64,000 nucleotides of DNA, taken from Roseovarius sp. (GTDB lineage Bacteria > Pseudomonadota > Alphaproteobacteria > Rhodobacterales > Rhodobacteraceae). Each line of letters opens with the position of its first letter. Within the stretch, counting starts at the first letter, position 1. The stretch is taken from NCBI RefSeq assembly GCF_030373445.1, contig NZ_JAUCYU010000016.1:1-64000 (forward strand). Reading direction: 5' to 3'. Below, one piece after another: positions 49,037-56,956 of this stretch. Both the position numbers and the translations under genes were made by a program. The notes under the pieces are model-generated. The model searched no databases and had not been told where the DNA came from. It saw only the letters and a program-made list of their open reading frames with translations.

Positions 49037-50230
49037 CTATCGCAGCACCGAGGAATAAAGCAGCATGCCCCAGGGCCCAAGCTTCGCCTCGACCTTTCCC
49101 CACAGCGCTCCGAACCCGATCGGATCGGCCCGGCAGGCGGCGGCGATCTCGGACAGGCTCCGCCGCCCGTCCACGGCCCCGATCAGCGGCGCGGCCTCCT
49201 TCGGCAGCACCAGCGCCTCGCTCAGCCCGTCCGAGCCCAGCGTCACTTTCTGCCCCTGCGCCACGGCCCGCGCCAGCTGCGCCGCCTGCACGCCCTTGAT
49301 CTGCGGCACGAGGGTGCGGTTCCGGCCGCTCGCCGGCCCGCGCGCCTCGGCCTTCGGCACGGCATAGCCCGTATGCGTCCGGATCGTGCCCAGCAACTGC
49401 TCGGCAAGCGCCATCCGCTCCGGCGCGCTCAAGCCCTCCGGCACCTCGGCCAACCGGCTCGGATCATACAAAGCCGGCACGGTGAACCCGCTCAACGCCC
49501 ACCCCGTCCGCTCCAGCACGTCCAGCAGCGCGGGCACGTCATAGGCCCGGTCCTGCGTATGCAGCAGCAGGTCGTAGAACCCCGCATCCCCGCTCTTGTG
49601 ATCGTTGACGTTCCGGTTCGCCTTGAACGGATGCCCCTCCGGCAGCCGCTCATACACCTCTCTCGCCTTCGCGATCCGCTCCCCCGGCGGCAGGTCGCCA
49701 TAAAGCGTCCCGAACGCCGCCTGCAACGTGTAGACCCCCGACCGGCCATAGGGCGCATAGACCATGAAGCCCATCCCGCCCCCGGGCGCCAGTGCGCCCC
49801 GCAGCGCCTCGAACCCGGCCTCGGGCTCCGGCAGGTGATGCAGCACCCCGCAACAATCGATGTAATCGAATTCGCCGTACTCCGCGGCGTCCAGCAGGCT
49901 CCCGGTGACGAAGCGGATGTTCTTCAACCCCCGCACTTCGGCCCGTGCCTCCGCCACCCGGCGCGAGGCCTCCGACAGGTCCACATAGACCGCCTCAAAG
50001 AGCTTGCCGTACTGCGTCAGCAATGCCGTCAGCTGGATCAGCCCGTCACCCGTCCCGCCCCCGGCCACCAGCACCCTGAGCGGCTCGGACCAAACCCGCT
50101 GCCCGCCAAAGACGAAATGGTCGATCTCCTGCGGCAGCGAGGGCGACCCGGTGATCAGCCGCTTGCGCTCCTCCTCCGGGTCCCTCTCCGGATAGGGAAA
50201 CGCCTCGTACTGCTCCCTGACCTTGCTCAT
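49037..50230 (-). CDS. Class I SAM-dependent methyltransferase
   Basis: A 397-residue methyltransferase. The N-terminus VREQYEAFPYPERDPEEERKRLITG is typical of this group. SAM motif I is VLVAGGGTGDGLIQLTALL (about residues 53-71), motif II YVDLSEASRRVAEA, motif III ITGSLLDAAEYGEFDYIDCCGVLHHLPEPEAGFEAL. The C-terminal third (after about 270) is extra and may bind the substrate. The protein is soluble. Substrate and partner are unknown. It is divergent from the flavodoxin gene by 119 bases. Confidence 0.85.
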   Translation of the reverse strand: MSKVREQYEAFPYPERDPEEERKRLITGSPSLPQEIDHFVFGGQRVWSEPLRVLVAGGGTGDGLIQLTALLTQYGKLFEAVYVDLSEASRRVAEARAEVRGLKNIRFVTGSLLDAAEYGEFDYIDCCGVLHHLPEPEAGFEALRGALAPGGGMGFMVYAPYGRSGVYTLQAAFGTLYGDLPPGERIAKAREVYERLPEGHPFKANRNVNDHKSGDAGFYDLLLHTQDRAYDVPALLDVLERTGWALSGFTVPALYDPSRLAEVPEGLSAPERMALAEQLLGTIRTHTGYAVPKAEARGPASGRNRTLVPQIKGVQAAQLARAVAQGQKVTLGSDGLSEALVLPKEAAPLIGAVDGRRSLSEIAAACRADPIGFGALWGKVEAKLGPWGMLLYSSVLR

Positions 50231-50349
50231 GCCGCCCCCGGATTATCCAATGCCCGCCGAAGGATAGGCCGGTTTCGTGCGGGGATGCAAAGACAAGTGT
50301 GCAAAGCCCGCGCTTGCACCCGCCCCCGTTCCGGCGCAGCCTGCGTGCC

Positions 50350-50904
50350 ATGACAGACGCGCCCCTGATCGCCATCCCCTATTTCACCGGCAACGGCCAC
50401 ACCCGCGTGCTGGCCGAAGCGGTGGCCGACGGCGCGGGCGGCGCCACCCTCATCGACGTCGAACAGATCACCGAGGCCGACTGGCAGACCCTCCGACACG
50501 CCCACGCCATCCTCTTCGCGTCGCCCACCTACATGGGCTCCACCGCCGCGGGCTTCGACCGCTTCCTCGAAGACGCCGCAGACCGCTGGCCCGACCTCCC
50601 CTGGCGCGACAAGATCGCGGGCGGCCTGACGGTGGCCACCTACCCCTCGGGCGACAAGCTCTCCACGCTCATCCGCCTCGCGGTCTACGCGGCGCAGATG
50701 GGCATGATCTGGGTCGGCCAGGCCGAGATCGGCGCCCCGGTCCACCCCGACAAACCCGGCCTCAACGCCCCGGGCAGCTACCTCGGCCTGATGGCCACCT
50801 CCTCCCGCGACAAGACGCAGATGGTCGACGCGCACGACCTCGAAACCGCCCGCCACTTCGGCGCCCGCATCGCCGCAGCCACCCTGCGCTGGCGCGACGG
50901 CTGA
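50350..50904 (+). CDS. Flavodoxin/NADPH-quinone reductase-like protein (WrbA type)
   Basis: A 184-residue flavodoxin-fold protein. The FMN phosphate loop is IPYFTGNGHTRVLAEAVADG (about residues 8-27), the second FMN loop ILFASPTYMGSTAAGFDRFLEDA (about 57-80). LATSSRDKTQ and the PGSYLGLM segment form the third loop. It probably reduces quinones or protects against oxidative stress. The ATG at 50350 fits the flavodoxin start. Downstream lies the intergenic repeat at 50927. Confidence 0.85.
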   Translation: MTDAPLIAIPYFTGNGHTRVLAEAVADGAGGATLIDVEQITEADWQTLRHAHAILFASPTYMGSTAAGFDRFLEDAADRWPDLPWRDKIAGGLTVATYPSGDKLSTLIRLAVYAAQMGMIWVGQAEIGAPVHPDKPGLNAPGSYLGLMATSSRDKTQMVDAHDLETARHFGARIAAATLRWRDG

Positions 50905-50926
50905 CGGCCCGGCACAAGCCACCCGC

Positions 50927-50979
50927 CCCCTGCTTCTTTTGGTAAAGATACTCCCGTGGGCTTGGGGGCTGACCCCCGA
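50927..50979 (+). repeat. Intergenic repeat, copy 1 (CCCCTGCTTCTT type)
   Basis: A stretch of about 51 bases beginning CCCCTGCTTCTTTTGG and ending GGGGGCTGACCCCC, 22 bases after the flavodoxin stop. It aligns without gaps to the copy at 51467 at roughly three quarters of positions. The terminal G5-CTGA-C5 part is a tight hairpin. The 136 bases from 50980 to 51115 hold no gene that I can support. Confidence 0.65.
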
Positions 50980-51115
50980 TGTCACGCACCTGACCACATA
51001 GCCTCAAACGCGGCGACGGCTTCCCGCAATCGCGTTCTTCAGTGGCCGATGCTCTCGTCCAAACCTGGGGAACCGTTCCCGCTCAAGTCATCAGCCACGC
51101 GATAGGCGCAGGCCG

Positions 51116-51418
51116 TCAGACCAGCCTGAATCCCACATCCACGCGCCGACCCTCCCGCGCCTCCTCGAAAACCGACCGAACGCGCGAAACCAGCAAGGCA
51201 ACCTCTTCCGAAGCCTGTCGGTGCCCCGTCACCTCGACAAGAAAGGGCGGCGAAACCCCGTTGATATCACTCGTGATACTGTCCCACAGCGCATCCAGGT
51301 TTCGCCCATGCCAACCCGGAGCCTTCAGCCCGGACAACTGCAGGTCATAGAAGTCTCCTTCATTCCGGCACCCGGAAACGTCGATTGGTATCTTCTTCAC
51401 GCGCTCACTCCGGCACAT
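51116..51418 (-). CDS. Barstar family protein
   Basis: A 100-residue barstar-like protein. The core KKIPIDVSGCRNEGDFYDLQLSGLKAPGWHGRNLDALWDSITSDINGVSPPFLVEVTGH (about residues 7-66) matches barstar, with the N-L-D-A-L-W-D loop that contacts the RNase active site. No barnase-type RNase gene is adjacent, so it is an orphan inhibitor or a protein with a new task. The start at 51418 is chosen because the fold begins there; the upstream residues come from the intergenic repeat and have no ribosome site. Confidence 0.75.
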   Translation of the reverse strand: MCRSERVKKIPIDVSGCRNEGDFYDLQLSGLKAPGWHGRNLDALWDSITSDINGVSPPFLVEVTGHRQASEEVALLVSRVRSVFEEAREGRRVDVGFRLV

Positions 51419-51466
51419 GGCAACCCAATCATCATCGCAAGGCGCACCCCGCCACGGCAAGGCACA

Positions 51467-51520
51467 GCCCCTGCTTCTTCTGGCCGCAAGTATCCCGGGG
51501 GTCTGGGGGCTGGCCCCCAG
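51467..51520 (+). repeat. Intergenic repeat, copy 2 (CCCCTGCTTCTT type)
   Basis: A stretch beginning CCCCTGCTTCTTCTGG and ending GGGGGCTGGCCCCC, between the barstar-like gene and the nucleotidase stop. It is the second copy of the element at 50927, in the same orientation, about 540 bases apart, with a partial third copy at 41231. The terminal hairpin could end transcription of the nucleotidase gene. Confidence 0.65.
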
Positions 51521-51537
51521 GAAACGCCGCAAGCCTC

Positions 51538-53100
51538 CTACTCCATCCCCACCTTGATCCGCCCGTCCGTATAGGCCGTGTAAGGCCCCACCTTCGCCAG
51601 GTACTCCGCCGTCACGTTCGCCACGTCCGGCCCGAAATCATAGGCGTCCTGCGCGTCGACGAACATCGCATAGCCGTCCCCGCCATTGCGGATATAGTTG
51701 TTCGACGCCACACCGTAGAGCTTCTCCGGGTCAAGCGCCGCGCCGCCCACCATCACGTCGGAGATCCGCTCGCCCACCGGCTTGGTCGGATCCACGGCAA
51801 AGCTCATCCCCGCCACCTGCGGGAACCGCCCGGCCCCCTCCTCGAACTGGCTCACCCCGTTCTCCAGCGCCTCCTTCAGCACAGAGCCCGTCACCCGGAA
51901 GGTCGACAGCGTGTTCTGGAACGGCAGCACCGTCAGCACCTCGCCCATGGTGATCGGACCGGCGTCGATGCTGGCCCGTACACCCCCGCCATTCATGAAG
52001 GCCACCTCGATCCCCTGCCCCTTCACCCGGTCGAGCATCGCGTCGGCCACCAGGTTGCCCATTTCGCACTCCCCGGTCCGACAGTTCACCCGGTCGCCCC
52101 CGATCGGCGCGGCCGCCTCGGCCACCACCTCGTTCCGGATCTCCTCGAGCGGCTGCGCGGCCTCGGTGATCCGCGCCTTCACGCCCTCGTCCTCGGTCAC
52201 GCCCGCATCCATCAGCCGCGGACCACCGCTCGCCTCGACAACCTTGCCCGCGTCGTCGAAGGTCACCACCAGCTCGCCCAGGTACTTGCCATAGGCATAG
52301 GCCTGCACCACCGCCGTATCGCCGACCATCGTCGGGTAAGGCCCCGCGGCCGAGGCATCGTCATTCGCCAAAAACGTGTTCGAATGCCCGCCCACGATCA
52401 CGTCGACGCCCGTGGTGGCCTCGGCCACCTGCAAATCGACCCGATAGCCCGAATGGCTGAGCACGATGATCTTGTTGACCCCCTGCTCCTCCAGCTTGTC
52501 GACCTCCGCCTGAACGGCATCCGCCGGCGGCGTGAAGATGATGTTCGGCCCCGGGCTCGCCAGCTCGTCCGTGTCCTGCGGCGTCAGGCCGATCAGCCCC
52601 AGCTTCTCGCCCTCCCGCTCGATCACCGTCGATTTCATCAGCACGTCGGCCAGCAGGGGCTCCCCGCTCACATCCGCGTTCGACATCAGCACCGGGAACT
52701 TCACCGCGTTCATGAACCCGCGCAGCACCTCCGGCCCGTCGTCGAACTCGTGGTTGCCCACCGTCATCGCGTCATAGCCCAGCCGGTTCATCATCTCGGC
52801 CGCCAACTGGCCCTTGTAATAGGTGTAGAACAGCGTGCCCTGGAACTGGTCACCCCCGTCGACAAGGATCGGGTTGACCGCCTCCGCCTTCAACTCGGCA
52901 ATCGCCGTGGCCAGCCGTGCCGAACCGCCGAAACATTCGCCGGCCTGGTTGTCCTCTTCGCCGCAGGTCGAATCGTATTTGTTGATCGGCTCGAACCGGG
53001 CGTGGAAATCGTTGGTGTGCAGGATGGTCAGCACGTAATCGGCCTGCGCCATCCCGGCGGCTGCTGCGAAAACGCCCGCAAGGGCAAGACGGGTCAGCAT
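51538..53100 (-). CDS. 5'-nucleotidase/UshA family metallophosphatase
   Basis: A 520-residue periplasmic two-domain phosphatase. Signal peptide residues 1-20 (LTRLALAGVFAAAAGMAQA). The metallophosphatase domain has LTILHTNDFHARF (residues 23-35, metal ligands), VDGGDQFQGTLF, TVGNHEFDDG and IIVLSHSGY with the VDVIVGGHSNTF stretch. The C-terminal 5'-nucleotidase domain has CEMGNLVADAMLD, AFMNGGGVRASIDAGPI and VASNNYIRNGGDGY. It splits nucleotides or related sugar nucleotides for phosphate and nucleoside uptake. AGGAG precedes the ATG at 53100. Confidence 0.92.
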   Translation of the reverse strand: MLTRLALAGVFAAAAGMAQADYVLTILHTNDFHARFEPINKYDSTCGEEDNQAGECFGGSARLATAIAELKAEAVNPILVDGGDQFQGTLFYTYYKGQLAAEMMNRLGYDAMTVGNHEFDDGPEVLRGFMNAVKFPVLMSNADVSGEPLLADVLMKSTVIEREGEKLGLIGLTPQDTDELASPGPNIIFTPPADAVQAEVDKLEEQGVNKIIVLSHSGYRVDLQVAEATTGVDVIVGGHSNTFLANDDASAAGPYPTMVGDTAVVQAYAYGKYLGELVVTFDDAGKVVEASGGPRLMDAGVTEDEGVKARITEAAQPLEEIRNEVVAEAAAPIGGDRVNCRTGECEMGNLVADAMLDRVKGQGIEVAFMNGGGVRASIDAGPITMGEVLTVLPFQNTLSTFRVTGSVLKEALENGVSQFEEGAGRFPQVAGMSFAVDPTKPVGERISDVMVGGAALDPEKLYGVASNNYIRNGGDGYAMFVDAQDAYDFGPDVANVTAEYLAKVGPYTAYTDGRIKVGME

Positions 53101-53205
53101 GGTTTCAATCTCCTGTTGGTATGTCCCCGAGTTTGCCCGCCCTTTCGCCATCCGTCAAAGCCTTCCCGCTTGACCGTCGCATGACGGCGGGGCATCACCG
53201 GCCCC

Positions 53206-53967
53206 ATGCTGATCCTCAAGATTTTCCGCACCGCCGAATGGCAGGTCTTGCGCCGCGACGGCAAAACCGCCGGCGCCCCCATCGACCTCTCCGACGGGTA
53301 CATCCACTTCTCCACGCCGCAGCAGGCCGCCGAGACCGCCGCCAAGCACTTTGCCGATGCCGATGACCTCGTCCTCGTTTCGGTCGAAGCCGACGATCTG
53401 GGCGATGCCCTGAAATGGGAACCCTCCCGCGGCGGCGCCCTCTTCCCGCATCTCTACCGCGAGCTGCACCTTGCGGATATCGCCCGGGTCGAGCCGCTAC
53501 CGCTGGCGGGTGGCGTGCACGTCTTCCCCGAGGACCTCGCCGGCCATGTCGACCCGACACGCCCGCAGTTCCAGCTCTTCAAGGATCTCGACCGCGACCA
53601 CCCGATCGAGATGCTCAACCTCGTGGCCCTGCGCGACCACGCCGCCTACCCCGAGGGCCACGACCTCGCAAACGCAGGCCTCACCGGCGCCGAGGCCTAC
53701 CGCCGCTACGGCGCCGAAACCGCCCCCATCATCCAGCGCCTCGGCGCCTCGATCCTCTGGCGGGGCGAGATGCAGACGATGCTCATCGGCCCCACCACGG
53801 AAGCGTGGGATCACGCCTTCATCGCCCGCTACCCCACGGCCCACGCCTTCCTCGAAATGGTCACCGACCCCGCCTACCGCGACGCCGTGATCCACCGGCA
53901 GGCCGCCGTGCGCACTTCCCGCCTCATCCGCTGCAAACCCACCGAGACAGGCGGGGCCTTCGGATGA
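53206..53967 (+). CDS. DUF952-DUF1330 fusion protein
   Basis: A 253-residue protein joining two small domains. The N-terminal DUF952 (about residues 3-105): KIFRTAEWQVLRR, the DLSDGYIHFSTPQQAAETAAKHF stretch and ALKWEPSRGGALFPHLYREL. The C-terminal DUF1330 (about 122-245): PIEMLNLVALRDHAAYPEG, GAEAYRRYGAETAPIIQRLGASILWRGEMQTMLIG and the WDHAFIARYPTAHAFLEMVTDPAY stretch, a dimeric alpha+beta barrel. In many genomes these are separate genes. It overlaps pyrD by ATGA (53964-53967). Both domains are of unknown function, possibly small-molecule binding or an enzymatic side task. Confidence 0.8.
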   Translation: MLILKIFRTAEWQVLRRDGKTAGAPIDLSDGYIHFSTPQQAAETAAKHFADADDLVLVSVEADDLGDALKWEPSRGGALFPHLYRELHLADIARVEPLPLAGGVHVFPEDLAGHVDPTRPQFQLFKDLDRDHPIEMLNLVALRDHAAYPEGHDLANAGLTGAEAYRRYGAETAPIIQRLGASILWRGEMQTMLIGPTTEAWDHAFIARYPTAHAFLEMVTDPAYRDAVIHRQAAVRTSRLIRCKPTETGGAFG

Positions 53968-55022
53968 ACCTGTTCGAGCGCGCGGGCCTCTCATTCCTCC
54001 ACCGGTTCGACCCGGAAGCCGCCCACGGGCTCAGCCTGCAGGCCCTGCGCCTCGGCGCCGTGCCCCTCCCCGGCCTCGTCACCTCCCCCCGCCTGCGCAC
54101 CCAGCTCGCAGGCCTCCACCTCCCCAACCCCATCGGCCTCGCCGCGGGCTACGACAAGAACGCCACCGCCCTCAGCCCCCTCTCCCGTGCCGGGTTCGGC
54201 TTCCTCGAGGCTGGCGCCGTCACCCCGCGCCCCCAGCCGGGCAACCCCCGCCCCCGCCTCTTCCGCCTCACCGAAGACCGCGCCGTCATCAACCGCTTCG
54301 GCTTCAACAACGATGGCATGGAAGCAGTCGGCCACCGCCTCGCCAACCGCCCCCGCGATGCCGTCATCGGCCTCAACCTCGGCGCCAACAAGGACAGTGC
54401 CGACCGCGCCGAGGATTTCGCCCGCGTGCTGGCCCATTGCGGCCCCCATCTCGATTTCGCCACCGTCAACGTCTCCAGCCCCAACACCGAGAAGCTGCGC
54501 GACCTGCAAGGCGCCGAGGCGCTGGCCTCCCTCCTCGCCGGGGTGATGGCCGCCCGCGACACCCTGCCAACCCCCATCCCGATCTTCCTCAAGATCGCCC
54601 CTGACCTGACCGACGCAGAACTCTCCGAGATTGCCGACGTCGCCCGCCAATCAGGCCTCAGCGCCATCATCGCCACCAACACCACCCTCTCCCGCGAGGG
54701 CCTGACAAGCCCCGCGAAGGGCGAAACCGGCGGCCTCTCCGGCCGCCCCCTCTTCGACAAATCCACCCGCGTGCTGGCGAAACTCGCCCAGCTCACCAAT
54801 GGCGACATCCCCCTCATCGGGGTCGGCGGCATAAGCTCCGCCGAAGACGCCTACGCCAAGATCCGCGCCGGCGCGAGTGCAGTGCAACTCTACTCCGCCA
54901 TGGTCTACGACGGCCTCTCGCTGGTCCAAAACATCGCCCGCGGCCTCGACCGCCTGCTCGAACAGGACGGCTTCACCCACGTCGCCGACGCCACCGGCAC
55001 AAAAACGAAGGACTGGCTATGA
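53964..55022 (+). CDS. pyrD: Dihydroorotate dehydrogenase (quinone), class 2
   Basis: A 352-residue FMN enzyme of pyrimidine synthesis, attached to the inner membrane, passing electrons to quinone. The N-terminal extension (MNLFERAGLSFLHRFDPEAAHGLSLQAL) is that of class 2. LPNPIGLAAGYDKN, the NRFGFNNDGM segment, VNVSSPNTEKLRDLQG with the catalytic Ser, the FLKIAPDLTD segment and IGVGGISSAEDAYAKIRAGASAVQLYSAMVY are all diagnostic. It is cotranslated with the fusion gene before it and the ArsC-like gene after it (ATGA overlaps). Confidence 0.96.
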   Translation: MNLFERAGLSFLHRFDPEAAHGLSLQALRLGAVPLPGLVTSPRLRTQLAGLHLPNPIGLAAGYDKNATALSPLSRAGFGFLEAGAVTPRPQPGNPRPRLFRLTEDRAVINRFGFNNDGMEAVGHRLANRPRDAVIGLNLGANKDSADRAEDFARVLAHCGPHLDFATVNVSSPNTEKLRDLQGAEALASLLAGVMAARDTLPTPIPIFLKIAPDLTDAELSEIADVARQSGLSAIIATNTTLSREGLTSPAKGETGGLSGRPLFDKSTRVLAKLAQLTNGDIPLIGVGGISSAEDAYAKIRAGASAVQLYSAMVYDGLSLVQNIARGLDRLLEQDGFTHVADATGTKTKDWL

Positions 55023-55360
55023 CAACCATCTGGCACAACCCGCGCTGTTCGAAATCGCGCCAGGCCCTCGCCCTGCTCGAAGAGCGCGGCGCCGACATCA
55101 CCATCCGCCGCTACCTCGACGAGCCGCCCACGCTGGCCGAACTGCAGGACGCCCAGTCGAAACTCGCCCTCCCTGCCATCGACATGATCCGCACGGGCGA
55201 GGCCGTCTTCAAGGAGATGGGCCTCTCCAAATCCGACCCCGACGAGACCCTGCTCAAGGCCATGGCCGAGGCCCCGAAACTCATCGAACGCCCCGTCATC
55301 TTCTCCGGCGAGAAAGCCGTCATCGCCCGCCCCCCGGAAAAGGCCCTCGACATCCTCTGA
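55019..55360 (+). CDS. ArsC/Spx family arsenate reductase-like protein
   Basis: A 113-residue glutaredoxin-fold ArsC family protein. The active-site loop is TIWHNPRCSKSRQALALLEERG (Cys at about residue 10); later IERPVIFSGEKAVIARPPEKA contains the arginine region binding the oxyanion. The RYLDEPPTLAEL stretch is typical. It may reduce arsenate with glutathione, or be a paralogue such as YffB with no proven substrate. Its ATG overlaps the pyrD stop by ATGA. No other ars genes are here, so a link to arsenic resistance is weak. Confidence 0.82.
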   Translation: MTTIWHNPRCSKSRQALALLEERGADITIRRYLDEPPTLAELQDAQSKLALPAIDMIRTGEAVFKEMGLSKSDPDETLLKAMAEAPKLIERPVIFSGEKAVIARPPEKALDIL

Positions 55361-55369
55361 GACTCACGA

Positions 55370-55391
55370 GGTGGGTTCGCACCCACCCTAC
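55370..55391 (-). repeat. Copy of the GTAGGGTGGGT intergenic repeat (inverted)
   Basis: The minus-strand unit GTAGGGTGGGTGCGAACCCACC, with one changed base in the centre, starts 9 bases after the ArsC-like stop. It is the inverted partner of the unit at 55477 and a relative of the units at 36344-36444. Confidence 0.65.
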
Positions 55392-55394
55392 CCG

Positions 55395-55413
55395 TCCCGG
55401 CCCCGAGCCGGGA
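55395..55413. terminator. GC-rich hairpin after the pyrD-ArsC operon
   Basis: TCCCGGC and GCCGGGA pair around a five-base loop (CCCGA) just after a repeat unit. It is close in sequence to the stem at 42572. It likely serves as a terminator or mRNA end stem for the pyrD operon. Confidence 0.45.
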
Positions 55414-55476
55414 CCTCGCGTCGCCGAAACAACGGTTCGGGCCCTCGATTTTCAATACGAAACCGCTCGATCTGCC

Positions 55477-55498
55477 GTAGGGTGGGTGCCAACCCACC
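55477..55498 (+). repeat. Copy of the GTAGGGTGGGT intergenic repeat (forward)
   Basis: The unit GTAGGGTGGGTGCCAACCCA plus CC at 55477-55498, forward orientation. With the inverted unit at 55370 it spans the short gap of about 85 bases between the two. The 250-base gap between the pyrD operon and puuD is mostly repeat, hairpin and the tandem repeat below. Confidence 0.65.
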
Positions 55499-55553
55499 AC
55501 ACCCTGACTCTCTCCTGCGAACGCCGTTGACCAACCCCGGCCAACCGATACCC

Positions 55554-55597
55554 GCACCGACGCAATACCGACAAAATACCGACGTTATACCGACGTC
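55554..55597. repeat. Four-unit 11-bp tandem repeat after puuD
   Basis: ACCGAC recurs at exactly 11-base steps: GCACCGAC (55554), ATACCGAC (55565), ATACCGAC (55576), ATACCGAC (55587). The spacer of three bases varies. The period is one turn of the helix, as in sites for a protein that binds one face of DNA. It lies 17 bases beyond the puuD stop. Confidence 0.6.
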
Positions 55598-55613
55598 GAT
55601 TTTCAGCCCGGAA

Positions 55614-56849
55614 TTACCCCCCGTTCGCTCCCCGGTACCACGCCACGATCGCCCGCCGCTCGTCCTCTTCCATCCACGTCACGTTCCCCGGCGGCATCGC
55701 ATGGCTCGCCCCGGCCTGCAGGAAAATCGGCGTCGCATGGGCGGCAATCTCGGCCTCCGTCTCCAATAAAACGTTCTTCGGCGCCCGCCTGACGCCTTGC
55801 CACACAGGCTCCCGCGCATGGCACATCGAACACCGCCCCAGCACGATATCGCGGGCCTCCTCGAACCCCTCGGCCTCGGCGTAAACCCTTTCAGACGCTG
55901 ACATTTCCCTTGCCTCCGCCGCCTCGATATCCCCCTGCCGCAGCGGCGCCGTCGACAGCCACATGATCGCCAGGAACAACAGCACCGTCACCGCCCATGT
56001 CCAATGCGGGTTGCCCGTCCCCGCATGGTGCGAATTGAACCAGTGCCGGATCGTCACCCCCATCAGGAACACCAGCGCCGCAATGACCCAGTTCCACTCG
56101 GTCGCAAAGGCCAGCGGGTAATGATTGCTCAACATCAGGAAAATAACCGGCAAAGTCAGGTAGTTGTTATGCGTCGACCGCAACTTCGCGATCTTCCCGT
56201 ACTTGGCATCCGGCACCCGGCCCGCCTTCAGGTCCGCCACCACCACCTTCTGGTTCGGGATGATGATCAGGAACACGTTCGCCGTCATGATCGTCGCCGT
56301 GAAGGCGCCGAGGTGCAGCATCATCGCCCGGCCGGTAAAGACCTGCGTATAGCCCCACCCCATTGCCACCAGCAGCCCGAACAAGAGCACCATCAACAGC
56401 GTCGGCCGCTCTCCCAGCGGCGACTTGCACAGCCGGTCATAGACCAGCCAGCCAACGCCCAGGGAGGCCGCCGAAATCGCGATCCCCTGCCAGACGGCCA
56501 GATCCGCCTTCGTCCGGTCGATCAGGTACAACTCCGCCCCGGCCCAGTAGACCACCGCCAGCAGCGCGGCGCCGGAAAGCCACGTCGAATAGCTCTCCCA
56601 CTTGAACCATGTCAGGTGCTCCGGCATCCGCTCCGGCGCCACGAGGTACTTGCGGATATGGTAGAACCCGCCGCCATGCACCTGCCATTCCTCGCCATGC
56701 GCGCCCTCCGGCAAATCCGGCGCCTTCCGCAGGCCAAGGTCCAGCGCGATGAAGTAGAACGAAGACCCGATCCACGCCATCGCCGTGATGACATGCAGCC
56801 AGCGGATGGCGAAGCCAAGCCAGTCCCAGATGATCGTCAGTTCGTACAT
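55614..56849 (-). CDS. puuD: Urate hydroxylase PuuD (membrane, cytochrome c domain)
   Basis: A 411-residue membrane protein with eight or so helices (MYELTIIWDWLGFAIRWLHVITAMAWIGSSFYFIALDLG is the first pair) and a C-terminal cytochrome c domain with heme site CSMCH (about residue 345) and the axial Met in SHAMPPGNVTWM. This is the DUF989-cytochrome c fusion of PuuD, which oxidises urate to 5-hydroxyisourate and passes electrons to the respiratory chain. Histidines HGGGFYHIRKY, HNNYLTLPV, HWFNSHH lie in the membrane part. It is divergent from a LysR gene with 107 bases between, suggesting control by that regulator. Confidence 0.9.
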   Translation of the reverse strand: MYELTIIWDWLGFAIRWLHVITAMAWIGSSFYFIALDLGLRKAPDLPEGAHGEEWQVHGGGFYHIRKYLVAPERMPEHLTWFKWESYSTWLSGAALLAVVYWAGAELYLIDRTKADLAVWQGIAISAASLGVGWLVYDRLCKSPLGERPTLLMVLLFGLLVAMGWGYTQVFTGRAMMLHLGAFTATIMTANVFLIIIPNQKVVVADLKAGRVPDAKYGKIAKLRSTHNNYLTLPVIFLMLSNHYPLAFATEWNWVIAALVFLMGVTIRHWFNSHHAGTGNPHWTWAVTVLLFLAIMWLSTAPLRQGDIEAAEAREMSASERVYAEAEGFEEARDIVLGRCSMCHAREPVWQGVRRAPKNVLLETEAEIAAHATPIFLQAGASHAMPPGNVTWMEEDERRAIVAWYRGANGG

Positions 56850-56956
56850 TGGCCGAAAACTCCTTCAGACGGCACCACCCTAGCGCGCCTGCATATTCTT
56901 CTCTATTGAATGAAAAAACAGATCAGTTTCAAACAGAACCTGAAGATCACCCTGCC

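Noticed and set aside
46532..50353. A 1273-codon open frame on the plus strand
   Set aside because: It is antisense to modA, the BT1-type permease and the methyltransferase, all of which show clear domains. Its composition is His/Arg/Gln-rich with no recognisable domain, as usual for shadows in high-GC DNA.
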